A stretch of 64,000 bases of DNA from Tetranychus cinnabarinus (taxonomy: Eukaryota; Arthropoda; Arachnida; Trombidiformes; Tetranychidae): positions 11,346,001-11,410,000 of the forward strand of contig WHVY01000003.1 of NCBI GenBank assembly GCA_022266195.1, given 5' to 3'. This document shows positions 1 to 13,400 of the stretch, in pieces; the first letter of the stretch is position 1; each line of letters begins with the position of its first letter. The position numbers and the translations under genes were made by a program. The notes below the pieces were generated by a model. It saw nothing but the letters and a program-made list of their open reading frames with translations. It searched no databases and was not told where the DNA came from.

Positions 1-3000
1 AAGGTCAATTTTTTATTAATCTAACGCTGACCAATTCTGTTGCATTTGTATTCATTACACTTTTCGAGAATCGTGTCTGATGTTTCCAGGTTAGAAGCAT
101 TAAAGATTGAAGAAAATTATTCAATGCACATGAAACATGATATTGAAAGTATACCAAACAGTTGAACAACACTCTTACCGTGACATTATCGTCATTTTCA
201 TTCGATTACTGTTCGCCAAAAAATGAACATTTGTCCTAGCTTTTGGAAAATAATATTCCAAGCTGATTACATTTCTTTCATTTGAACATTTTCCAATCTG
301 AACTTTGAGTTTCATCGTTTGATCCTTCATTATGCCTGGAAGAGAACTTGCGATTGCCTGAGAATTGACAATTATCCTGATTATCATACAGCATTAGAAA
401 TAAATTATTAGCAGAAATAAATTGGATAAAAAATTGACTGCATTAAGAGCCTTTTGTTTCATTTAAAATTGAATTGTTCAGCAAAATATTCGTCAATTAA
501 TCGTTTTTTATTATAAGCTTTATTCTGAAAAAAATTCCAATTCCAATGTTCGAATAGATGAAAGCTATAAATTTGTTTCACTGAACCACCCACGGAAATT
601 CAATAGAAAAGCCGAAGACTTAATTTACCTTCAAAATCGCGTAAATTAATCTTTTAAAGTTAGGCGAAGCTGAAGTAAACTTCAAGCTGTGAAAATTTTA
701 TTTGCTTTGAATTGGTCAGTTTTTGCTGAAGAAATCTAATTTTTAATATAAAATCCCAAAAAGCTGAAGATTAACTATAAATCCTTGTTACAAATGTATT
801 CATACGATTTTTAAATTTGTGCTTAGGATAATAAAAATCAATCTCAAATGCTTTCTTCAACTCTTTATGTATTTTAACTTTGCTTACAATTTTTCCTTGT
901 TTATTCACTTTCTGATAATTTCACTCATTTAGATGACAATTTATTTCAATAAATTATCAATTCATGGATTGAAATGTAACTTCATAATGTGATTTATATT
1001 GCACTTTGGATTGACTCTAAGATGTCAACTCAATAAGATCCGAAATCAAAAGTATTTTCATCTGTTTGATCGAGTCAGGTCTTCTTGTTTTTAAGCCAGA
1101 AGTAGCGACTTGTTTCGTTTATGTTTGATAAAACTCATTTCTGAAAGCTTTCACCATATTATCGCATAAACCAAGTTCTTGAGGCAGAACTTAAATTTTG
1201 AAATTTCGATAAATAAAACCTTATAATGTTGATATAATAACGTTATCCTTATTTAAAGCTCTAATACAACAAAGCACAAAGCTATTGCATTGACCTTTCA
1301 CTCGACCAACAAGATTTACTTGTGTCTATGGAAAGTCTTATAACTCTTCAGGTAACGATTTCCTTGACAATGAGCTTTAAGAAGTTCAAAAGATTTCATG
1401 AATATGAAAATATAAATGTTCTTACAGAATTAATATTTACTTTAAACATTGAAAACAACCATTTCTTTTCCTGTGAAAATCAACAATCAATTCTTCAACT
1501 GCAAGATTATTTTGACCACTATGAAAATGAATTTCCCTCAATGACTAGTTGACCAACTAATGTCTGAAATGTTTCCTCTTGCCTTTCTAATTGATTCGCT
1601 GAATTTTCGCCCATTTGGTCAAAATGAATCTCTGGAAGGACTAGTTGCTAAGCCATTTTTTCATTCAACTTTTAATTTGCAAAATCGATCTTAAAGTTCT
1701 TTCCACGAAATTGTCAACCAACACGTAAAAATGATCAAAACGTTTAGATTGATTATTCAATGATATTCAAGCTGCAATTTGAATGAAACGTCGAATCAAT
1801 ACAATTGAAACATTCAACGCCACATTAACTAATCATTTTAAGGCAAATCAGAAGAATCAGAATTGGAAGACGAGATAATATCTTGAATGTCTTGAGAATC
1901 TAAATTTTAGTTTAAACTGAAAAGTCAATTTGTACCAAATCGAACCAGAATTGAACCAGGAAAGTCTTTGTACCAAGATTATGATGATGGTTGAAATTGT
2001 GAATCAAGGTGATGGTTAAGTAAGATTTGAGGTTGATTGATTATATTTTATTGTAAGGGAAAAGGGAAAATGAAATGTGCCTTTGGACTGAGGGAACAAA
2101 TAAAAATGTGAAATGATGAAGATGAGGAAGCAAAAAAATTACTCCTTTTTTTTGCCAATCTTTTCAATGTTCATCTTCATCTTGATCCTTCCACTGAATC
2201 TATCTCTGTCTCTCAACTTGTCATCTCAGTCTTTTAACATTGCCTAATGATTGATTGTTGCATATAACCTGATTTTATGTTGACCTTTTTGTTTGTCTTT
2301 GTGCTTGTTGATTTTGGTGTATAAATGTATAGATATTTTTGCTCAGCTAAGGCCTCAATCTCACAACATGACAACAATGAAACGCAAACAGTGAACAACA
2401 ACTTTTAACGAGCAAAAAATCAAATTGTGAATCCCATGTGAGTTTTGTCATTAAATGAGCAATGGAAAAGGATAACTGAAGGGAAACAATCCAAGGTTTT
2501 CATCCGTTGTTGGATGCTGAGAGTTACTGGCTCTACTTGAGATGTTATTGAAGATGAAGATGATAATGATGATGGTTGATTGTTGTTATTGTTGTTGATG
2601 ATGATAATGATGAAAATGAGTGAAGGCAAATAGAATCATTTAAAGTAAGAAAAACATTAACATGATAATTTATATTGTTGAGATTCTCTGTGCTGCCTTA
2701 AGGAGGTTAAACTATTATTATATCTTTTTGCTTCTTTCATGGAGAAAAATATATTGTTCAGTTGATACAATGTTCATCAGCATTGATTTCAATCTGGATA
2801 AAGTCACCTTGCAATTGAAAATGTTCAACATGATTCTCTTTAAGCTCATTGTTCCCTTTTTTTTCTTCCTCTCATCAAAATTGTTGTTGCTTACAAGGAG
2901 ACGTTTGAAATGATTTATAGCTACAATATTTAAATGGCTCATCGTTATCATTCACATTAAATTGTCCATAGTTTTTCAATTCACTTCATTCAATTTAACA

Positions 3001-5954
3001 TTTGCCACTTTTCACTCCCAGTCAGTCCCTGGTTCAGATTGTTTCATTGAAACGTTTGATTCTTTCAACTTGCTTGGCTGCTTCTGACAGATGAAGGACA
3101 TTGTTGCATTATTTTGTATTGTCACAATAAATGGATTAGTTGAAAGACAACTTGATCATTGCGAATGTTTCTATTTCGGAACAAATTGCTTTCAATTTAG
3201 TCTAATTGTCAATAAAAGGCCATTTTATTTGTCGATCATTTGAGCTCAAAAAAAGACCGATCATCATAAAAGCGTGATTATTTGAACAAGTCAACCAGCT
3301 TTTAGATTAACTTTAAACTTGGATTTTAATCGGAAAAGACTTCATTGAATTTTAAGATTTGATGAACCTGTGAATGAGGGAAATACATGACATTATCAGG
3401 CTTATTGATTAACAATTTGATCTATTAATAATGACCTTTCAAGACGTGAGCGTTAATATTGATCTCTATTATGTTTCTGTAATCTCAAGCGATCATGGAT
3501 TTATGTCTGTTTTGCTTATGAGATTTGATGAAGAATTAGATTATTCAGGTTTGTTTTCTTGATTTTGGTTAACTGATTATCGAAGGTAAGGTCACAATTG
3601 AGTTGATAATTTGAAGAGATGCTCTTCCAACTGACTGATTGACTTGATCGACTATATTCACTGTTGTATTGGCCATCTTTGTCTGTCTTTTCAAAAGTAC
3701 TCAAAAGTTCAAAAGTAAAATGTATTGATTTTTGAAAATGTTTTCATGTATTTTTAACTCAATCGTTGGTTGTTAAATATCCATTTTTGAATCGATTGAT
3801 AAACTGATTTGGAACACCTCTGTCCATAATGAGATTACTTGATGACTGATAGTTGATTTGATCCCAACAAACATTTGGGTTGAACAAAATTTGACAAAGG
3901 CATTCATCTTGATCAAGTTCATTTTTGCCTGAAACATCAATACATCCTTTCAACTTGATCCTAAATGTTTCCTTGCAATTTTAAACTGAAAAGATTGAAA
4001 AGATTATCGCAAAGATGATGATGATGAGATTAGGCCTTTGATAAACACTTTTTTTGAAACATTGTATTGAGACTGGGTAAAGCCGTACAAGATAATTCAT
4101 CTAATCGAAAGCAATTGTTTCACAGGTAATTTGGTTTGATTCATTTGGCGATTCTTCGCTCATCATGAAGAGTAGAAAGTGATGATGATGAATAACATAA
4201 TGTTTTGGGTGTCAATAAGGCCCAACCCAAGTAATTTATACCCAAAAATAACAATAATGAGACCATAATCATCCCCACCATGATAAAGAAAAATGATTGC
4301 AAATCCAAAGTGAAGCCTAAAGACTTTCAAGGTACAAATAGACATAAAAATGTATCAAAACGACATGATCATCTCAATTGATCAACATTATTGATATTAA
4401 ATCATCCATACACTGATTATACTTTTATAAACACCTAAACTAATTTGACGTTGTTATTATTATAAATAAATTTGATAAATAGTTGAACATTAATATCACA
4501 GCAATCACAATGGCTGAAGCATGCAGCAGGCATTAAACACGGGAAAAGGCTAAATATTGCTTTTCATTTGATTTACCTTTTTTTATCACTATTAAGCTTG
4601 CTTATTATGAATTATCATTTTTGGGTCTTTTTTCATACTTTCATTCATTCCTTTATTCAGTTATTTCAATATGGTTACCATTTTTGTATCAATATATTAC
4701 TATTGGAAGCTTTTCTGGTTATTTTTTGGTTTACCTTTTGCTTTTTGCTTGGTTTACCCAAATATTTGCCTTGAATCAGCATTTTGAATACATTCTTAAA
4801 ATTCATTCAGATATTTTTTTTATTATTACTATTATATATTTTTTTCTCGTATAAAATATATATTGCAAGTTAATTCATTTTGGTTGCTTGTGATCATTTA
4901 TTTGACTATTTTATTGATTACAATTGTTACTCTTCAGTGATCTTTGAGTATTACTTTATTGCATACATTTTGTTGTTTCCCTTTGGTTTTTATAGCATTA
5001 AACAAAATTAAATTTAACCTTAATCCTGAATCGTTTGGAATCAATCAATCATGGATATCAAAAGATAATAAAACTCAGCTTGGCCAATTGTTCAATCCCA
5101 ATATCGTTGAGCATTTCTTTGTCTTTTATCCTTGATAATGTTTCTTGGTATTTCTCGATTGAACAAATGTTGATTCCTGGTCTTGAAATTTGTGATAAAA
5201 AAACACAGGAACAATTTGTTTTATTGTTACAAATTAAATAACTAAGCAACCAAATGATCACAATGAATATTATTAGTTGGTAAAAGTAAACAGAGGCAAA
5301 CAACAAAAGTAAATGTAACTAAATGATTTACATTTTTATAAAATGATAATGATGTCTTTTTTTGTTTCTCATGTTTGCTTTGTGTTAGTATTTGATTGTT
5401 TTCAACACAATTTATTGTTCACAAGTAACATTGTATAATTGTATTTTGTTTGTTAATTTGCATAAAACCAATAGCAAGAGACATTGTTATTGGTTAAATG
5501 TGTTGCTTTTTTGCCTCTACATCACTTTTAGTGAAACATTGTTTAGATTATTTGTTTTTACATTTGACATTATAATCATGTTCAGGTGAAAATATTGAAA
5601 TTTGTTGTATTTGAATGCAACAAAATTATCAAATGTATTGTGTTTATTAACATTTGAATAAAGGTGTTAGTAAAATTGTTGTTCACGAAAAGGATGGAAT
5701 AATTGATTCTAGATTTTCTAAAAGCCTTTTTGATTGTTGAATTCAATTTACTTTCAGTTATATTTATCATTTTGTCTTCTTTTCGATGATGATGCTGAAA
5801 CTTTGAGGATTTATATTAGCAATATCGACAAGGTTGGAAGAGTCCATTGCTTTGTATTGGTCCGTTTTTACAAAATGCTTTGTAAAATGCTTTTTATGAT
5901 CAAATTGAACTGTGATTTCATCTTGTTTTATCTTGTCTTTCGTTGAATCAATAG
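1..5954. other. No gene recognised; probable intron of the FAM117-like gene
   Basis: Only short open frames of the size expected by chance in AT-rich DNA are present on either strand. The first supportable exon of the FAM117/GLCCI1-like gene starts at 5955 with an open acceptor, so its 5' exons must lie upstream. I did not find them here, so this stretch is best read as a long intron extending past the window start. It contains a TGA/TTG microsatellite near 2551-2625. Confidence 0.5.
2551..2625. repeat. TGA/TTG trinucleotide-type microsatellite
   Basis: Interrupted runs of gatgat, ttgttg and tgatga units follow each other over about 75 bases. Both strands read as low complexity (Ile/Asn runs on the minus strand). 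It lies in otherwise gene-free DNA. Confidence 0.7.
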
Positions 5955-8038
5955 GAGATCGAGAAATTGGTTCTTGATGAGATTTCAGACTTTACACCGA
6001 ACCAGGGCATCAGCTTGGGCCCAGCACCAGAAGGACATCGGGATCCAATTGCTAAGCTATTGTCAACTAGAAGTAAACGAAATGTTTCTTTAATCCAAAT
6101 TGACAATGGTGAAAGCTGTGATGGCGACGATTTTGATGAAGGAGAAGCTGATGATTGTGATAGTGGAGAGGAAAATGATGAAAATGAAGATATTAGTTGT
6201 AAGTCACAAAAAGATTATGATATCAAAGTTACTTCAGATGGGCTGAGAAAAAGAAAAGGAACAAAACGACTTGTCCATAATAACGATAATTTGGCGAATA
6301 TCAATAACTTAATTAATACTGATGGTGTCAATTTAGAGTTAAGCTTGGATGATATTTCAGATGATGGCTGCCTGTCACCTTGTTGCCAAGATTGTCGTTC
6401 TGGATTACAATCACCTGTACATATTATTTCAGGTAGAGTCGCCAGAGACTGTAGTAGAGTTCAATTTCAATCGGCTTATTTACAACTTTCATGTTTTCCA
6501 AATGATTTTTTTATCAGGATTAAATGGTGAATCAAACAGGCACATAATAGCCAGTCCTGAGATGAACAAATTTTTAACCCATGAGCCTCCTGATGGCTGT
6601 GAAAAAGTGAACATAACTAGAGATATAAAGAAATGGTAAGATTATATTTTATATTAAATTTTGGACAGAAAGGACTCTGAACTCTTTACTTCTTCTTCAC
6701 ATGATAAATATCATGTTAAACCGTATATCAAGCATATTATTAAATGTTGCACCTTTTTTACAAGAAAAAACTCTGATTACTGTTTCACTGTTCTATGTTG
6801 GTAGAGCGATTTTGGTTTTAACGATAATAATGAATGCAATTTAACTTTTAAACTGTCATTCTACTTAAGAAATAGATGTTGCAAGAACATAGATGTATAA
6901 TGAGCTTATTTTTTTACAATAATAGCTTGAATCTAACTTTACCATTAGGTTGAATGTAACTGTAATTGAAATTTATTAGAGGAAAAGAGAAGAGGTAACA
7001 CAAATAGTGCAACTCTCATTGCCAATAAGAAACTATCGTCGTTATCCATATAATTATTATCATTATTACTCAGGATTAAATTGAATTTATAAGTAGCAAA
7101 AGTTGCTTGTTAAAAAAAGCAAAAAAAATAACGAGGCTGAACGAGAAATGAAAAGATTGTTTTTATGAAAAAAAAATATAACTACAAGTTATTATTTGAC
7201 TTACTTGAATAATGATGATGAGATCAAATCATCATTTTACATTTAATTGTAACTGATTCAAGCTGAATCAACGATGGAGAAGAAAATGAAGATGAAGAAG
7301 ATGAAGAAAGTAAACATCATTAAGCAAATGAATATATTTATAATGATGAGTTTCAATCAATGTATTGTTAAAGTCAACGTTGTAAAGGTATAGCTGTGAT
7401 GAATAGGACAGTTAGATAACAATAGGGGTAATCATTTTCATTTGTAACAGCAAAGACTTATACTAATGATGGAAGGTGTATTAACGTCAATCAAAGGAAT
7501 ACTAAGTTCAATAGTTGAATGAGTTGAATTTAAATTAATTGAAATTATTGTATTGAAAAATAACAGACATTTTGGGTTCTCTAAAGATTTGGAATCCCGC
7601 TTAAGCCTTTTACCGCCTTCATTACTGTAAAGATGGGGGAAAAATTAATTTTCCCCATTAAAGAAAGTGAAACATTGTCTTTCTTTTTAATTGATCTAAT
7701 TTTTTACAAAAGATGGCGAGAGTGACAAAAATTAACATAAAGTGTTGGTCATTGCTGGTTGATTTATAAATGTCTTTACTCATTGTTTTGTTAAATTGTT
7801 TGATTAATTGTGTTATTATTTTAATTTGTTTGTGTTTCACAGTTTCCGGCCTAATCAATTATCACATGTTGTTCTTGCCCCATGTCCACAAAAACCATGT
7901 AATCCAGGATTTGTTTTACTTCCTAGCCAAAGCTCGGCTTTCTTACCGTTAACCAAGATTTCCAATGATAATCTAGACATTATTACGAATCGACTTGGTA
8001 ACACTGATTTGGGAACATCAATCAACAAATTAGGATAG
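5955..8038 (+). CDS. FAM117/GLCCI1-family protein, 3' portion (three exons, 5' end outside window)
   Basis: Exons 5955-6432, 6518-6635 and 7843-8038 join in phase (phase 1 then phase 2); introns are 85 and 1,207 nt. The joined frame has the landmarks I recall from human FAM117A: an acidic/helical lead (EIEKLVLDE), PEGHRDP matching PDGHRAP, SPVHIISGLN...HEPPDGCEKV matching REPPEGCEKV, and SSAFLPLTKI matching GSAFCPV near the end. Stop TAG is at 8036-8038. The first exon carries a very acidic Asp/Glu stretch. FAM117/GLCCI1 proteins are phosphoproteins of poorly known function; vertebrate GLCCI1 is glucocorticoid-induced. The N-terminal conserved motifs (RTFSLD-type, KRSASWG-type) were not found upstream in the window. 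The first exon could start at 5955 or 5958; both keep the frame. Confidence 0.75.
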
Positions 8039-10465
8039 TAGATTGTAATCTTGGGATCAAAAGGGAAACACCAACAACACTACAAAATCCAACTACATCA
8101 ACAAATATTCTCCGTACCTATTTCTCATTCTTGTTTCACCTTATTTTGTTTGTGGTAACAAATTGGTAATTCAAATCAATTCTCTAATTGTAAAGGTTTG
8201 GTTAAAGTTGATGATTAGACATTTACCAATGAGAAGAAGAAAACCAAAAACATAATCTTCTCTCTGTTTTCATTCCTATGTTTTATGTGATTTACAGTTC
8301 TCACTCCAAACTCACGATGAAGCTTAAACCGATTTTGATTAACCAGCAACTTTGATTTATATACTCATTCTTAATAGCTCTAGGATGACCAGAAATGAGT
8401 GGAACAAAAGAGATATTGTTGATCATTAAAAATCTAATCACTATCATCCCTAACTGCTATTTGACCAAACAATTTTACAAAATCAATTTGTGCACATTTG
8501 TTGTTTAATTTTACTCGCATTTTTGTTTTCCATTGAACTCTTGTTTCAACCCAAAATCCTATCAAAGTTTTACATACAATTATTTTCCAATGTTTCAATT
8601 TTCCTCTTTAACTAATTGCATCCTGTATTGTTTCACTCAAATAGAGATTTTATTAATTATACTAGTAAGATTAAACCAATTGTGTAAAACACGTAATTGT
8701 ATAATATGAAATTTACCTCTATAACAAATGAATAAATAATGATTGCTATCAAGTGAGACAGTTTACATTTTTTTGACCAGGTTAACTGTTTACATGGAAA
8801 ACAAATTTCAATGGTTAATGGCAATGATAGTAACAATTTACATAAGTAATGTACACAATGTAAACCTAATTGACCAAAGTGGTAAATCAATCATTGTCAT
8901 TGTTCATGATTACAAGGTAATTGAATGTTATCCAACAGTTGCAAGACCATTGAAAATTAATGACCATCTTCACAATTATCACAAATAATCTCAATAACTT
9001 TCCAATTAATATAATTGACTTTTATTCAAATGGATGTTTAGTGACTGTGAAAATTAACCCAAACCCAAAGTAAACCTAATAATACCCAACCAGAACACCC
9101 AAGCCTAAGCCTTAAAGTTAACCAGAAAAGCAGAGCAACAAACGTGTAATAAAATCAATGTTAATGTGAGTTGATCGAAGCTTTAAATTATCTTAGAAAC
9201 ATGTAAAGCAAAATGTTTGAATTAACCGATTATGATGATTAAATGAGAGTATTAAAGGTGTATTAAAACAATTGAAATGATTCCTATGAGATTGATCATT
9301 GAATCTGAAAGTTGGCTTATTGTTTTGGTCTATGCTTAATACGCTCCATATCTGGTTGATTTTGTAGCCAACTTTTCAAAGCAAAGTAATAAAATAAATG
9401 TATTTACAATTGTTGATTGTTGAAGCTAATACTTGATCATTTAATCATAATATCATTTGTTATTATTTTTATTATTTGTGTGATTACAATTGTTGGAAAT
9501 AAAAAGCAAAAGTGAGTTAGAAGAGGTAATTTCTGGTCTTAACCATTATGCTTTTGCTTTTTTTTCTGGTTGTTTACCATTTAATCATGAAGATTAAAAT
9601 GGTAAAAATGATATTCTTGTTGATGATGGTTATGAAGTAACCAGAAAAACAATAACAATGAAGATGATTACAATCAAGTAAATGATAGTTTTTGTTGGCC
9701 CACCCTAAGGCTAATAATGAAGTAAATGTTTAACAGCAATCAACTGTATCAACTTGTTTCAATTAAGAGTAAAGGTAAAAACAAAAAAAAGTGAATGCTG
9801 TTGACGAGATGATGATGAAAATGAAGTTTGTTTATCGGAAAATGTAGTCAACTTAAATATTGATCCAATTTTTTGGTAAATAAACAAATTGGTAGTTAAA
9901 ATGGTTAAGCAATTGTCTATTTGATTATCACTTGTTCAAGGTGCGGTTAAAGGTAATTATCAAGTGCAATTTGTGCTTAACCATCAACAATCAAATGTCA
10001 AACCTGATCTTGAATAGCACAACAACACCATCACCAGAAAAACACCAAAAAGATACCGAAAAACAAACACCAAACAGAGTACCCAATCATGACTCGATCT
10101 GTGATCCATCGTTTTACCATTTTTTGTTCAATTCCAGTTTGGTTAACTTGATTGTTATCTTAATTGTCACCCGATTTTGGTTTCTTATTTTGTTTTACAT
10201 TTGCTTTACAATTTCACTTTCAATTCATATTTATATTTAAATTTTCAATTATCTTGTTTTGTCTTAGTTATTATTGTTTATTAATTATACATTCAATTGT
10301 GATTCAATTTTAACCAGTTTTATTATAATGAAAGTTGACTGATTTCAATGAAAACCATTTTCCCATCAGCATTTCAAGTCCATTTTGAATCCTGGTTTTT
10401 GTGGTTTTAATATGCATCTCACTGTGATAGTTAAATCAACTGGATTATGTTGATCAAGTTAAATC
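8039..10465. other. Intergenic, no gene supported
   Basis: AT-rich DNA between the FAM117-like stop and the signal-peptide exon at 10466. Two small open frames, 8794-8988 and about 9995-10240 (the latter Thr/Pro-rich then hydrophobic), have no splice or homology support and are within chance length. The second could be a leader or uORF of the following gene. Confidence 0.5.
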
Positions 10466-13400
10466 ATGTTAACTTACATTCTGTTAATTTGGTTGATTAA
10501 CCTGGCTGATTATGGTGGACCAGTTGCCATATATTTACCCCAATCTAAAGTTTTACCCGTTTTCATCCCAATGTAAGTATCTAATTTATAACTACTGTTT
10601 ACATTGAAATTGTTCAATGATCAAATTAAGTGAATCTTTTTTTTACTGTTTAAGCTAGCAATTACCTTGAAATGGGAATTTTATCATCAATCAATAATAA
10701 TCTAAATGAAATGCAAATGAATGAAAACAGTTGATGAAAGCGCTGTTCAGATTATTGATTAATAACTCAGAGTGTTGACTAAAAGGATGAAATTGGTTTA
10801 AGTCTATTGAATTGTTAATTACAATTGCAGAGATACAAAAATGAAAGTGTTTTTAACATTGAAAAAACTGTACAAATGAAATGTTGAACTTAAAAATCAA
10901 TAGATTGTGTTGTTTTACCAGTAAATTGAAATCTATTTAGCGTTGGAATATTTTGTTTGTTGTTTAATTATTGTCACCCTTGCATGGTAATTGTAGTGAA
11001 AGTCAGGGAATAATTAAAAGATAATTAATTACAGTAGAGTGAGTTGGTAAATGAAACAAGTCTAATAACAATGGGAAAAAGGCTTGAGAAGATGAGATGA
11101 ATAAAAGGTTGAGTTGAACCAGAATTAAAAGTAAATTACAATAATTAACTAACAGTAACAGCTCTTGATGATTGACTGTACATTAAATTTTGACCAGGAA
11201 AAATGTTACATTTTTTAAAGGTTCACTGAAATGGCAAATATTAATTTACCAGAATTTTTTAGGTATCCAATGATGATAAAGAGTCAAGTTGAAAAAATCA
11301 ATTCAAATAAAAGACCCTAAGAAACAGTGAACATGAAATGAATTTTTTACAGAATTGATTGCTTAACCGATAAATATAATTTCCAATTTTCAATCTTCGA
11401 GTAATGCACAGTGCCATGTCAGGTCAGAATAAATCAGGTGAACCTTCATGACATTTCTTTATGAATTTGAATAGAATAGATTCAAGGCAATATTTCTTAT
11501 AAATGTCAGAGGTTATCATTGACTCGTGGATGAATGAATGAAGCACATTTCCATATTCATCGATAGCTTGCCAAACTAAAAACCGCTTCGAAAATTTGCT
11601 CTTCTAATCCTCATTAACCCTTGATTTCATATCTAATTTTTTCTCTTGACCGAGGGTCGAAACACATAATTTCATCTTTTAGCAGCTTCAGTCTCTGAGA
11701 TCGAAGGGTTTTCAAATACAAATTGTCCACAGCACTTAAAACCTTTGAGGGTCATTATTCTGATCGGTTAACCTGGTGAAAATGGGTTTACACTTTTCAT
11801 TGTAGAGTTAGTTTTTAAGAAAATTTCATTTCAATGAAAAATTATAAGAAAACCTTCTTCTACAATATTTGCCAATTGGCTAAAGTAAAACGAAAGCTTC
11901 TTCGGGCCTTTGAGTCCTCGTTGTGGAGGGTCAATGGCTATTTCAAAGATTAGTTGAGTTTCTATGATTACGATCTTTAAGTGATCAAATTGAGTTGAAT
12001 TAGATTGCGATTTAGCCCTAAAAGTCATCACTAAATTATTGTATTACATGTTGAACTCAGACGTCAAGTGTTGCCAGTTCACTTTAGAGTCAAATTTACA
12101 AGAATAAAATAAATTAGCTCTTTTCGCGTTCGGCCTTATTAAGTATATTTAATTGACGAAATTAAGTCTACTTTTGGTCTCAAAATAATCAGAAAAGTGC
12201 AATGTTTTATTTTACAATTTTATTTTTTCCAATATCCTTGTTAAAAAGCGTTATGCTTACATTTGAATTCATTGCCACTACTTCTTGGAGAACCTTTATC
12301 ATCGTGTTTTCCATTTCATTTTTTATCCTTTTTTTCTCATTTTGATCATTTGAATTGTGATTTCATTCTGTAATAATCATTTATATATTCTTGTCTCATA
12401 AATTTCACTAGTCACTTGTCAAAGTAAATACTATCAATCTTTTGCTTTGCGATAAACTATTGAGTTGATAATATGAAACATTGAAACCATCTTTTCATTT
12501 CACTGAGTTTATCATTGAATAAAATATTATTTTCATGTTTTTCTCTCTTTTTTATTTCTCTTTTTCTGCTCAACATTTCATATTTGGGTTCATCTTTTTT
12601 TACCTCATTTTTCATTGTTTCTGACTGGTTACTTGAAATTTTATCATTAAGAATTAATAGTTGTTACAATTCAATCAATTGATGCTATAATAATATTGGT
12701 TTGCCTGTTATCTTATACTAGGTTGAACCAGACAATTGAATTAACTTGTGTATTAACTTGCGGTTAATTTAATGATGCAGACAATTTATTCACAATTTGT
12801 GTTCACTTTAACAGTTGATATTGATTTAGACAACAGTTAAAGCAATGAGATGATAAAAGTTGTCTTCAATTTGTGGACAATTTGATGTAAATAATATTCT
12901 CATATTTATTGCATTTACTCTTGAGATTGACATTTATGTCAGCCTTTTACATTGAAAATAATTTATTTGGAAAGGAAAATTTGATCACAAATAATCAACT
13001 TTTACCATTCACTATAAATATGTTGAACAGCTGATCAAAATGATACATAAAAGTCTTTTTAATCATGATATTAATCTTATTATTTTTTGCTCTTTTAATC
13101 AATTCTCAATAGTAAAGACAATCATAACAATGAAAGGAAAGGTGAAGATTCACAGCAACAACAAGTTAATATTCAATCAATGGCTGGAACCAAAGACAAG
13201 GACTCAGATGAAGACGATTCAAATGAAACGGATCAAATGGCCGATACATTGAGTGACAAGACTGAATCTAAACTAATCAACACTGATTCCAATGGTGATT
13301 CCAGTGATTCCAATGGTGCCACTAACAGTGATGATGATTCGGACGGAGAAAGGAACAAGGGAAATCTTTTGACTTCACCAATCCAACAAGAGTCTACATT

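Noticed and set aside
1322..1552. 76-codon plus-strand ORF
   Set aside because: No homology, splice consensus or composition distinguishing it from background.
8794..8988. 64-codon ORF with a hydrophobic N-terminus
   Set aside because: A signal-like start alone at this length is expected by chance; no further support.
11831..12031. Minus-strand ORF in a slightly GC-richer patch (11400-12150)
   Set aside because: Could be a decayed repeat, but no terminal repeats or recognisable protein were seen.
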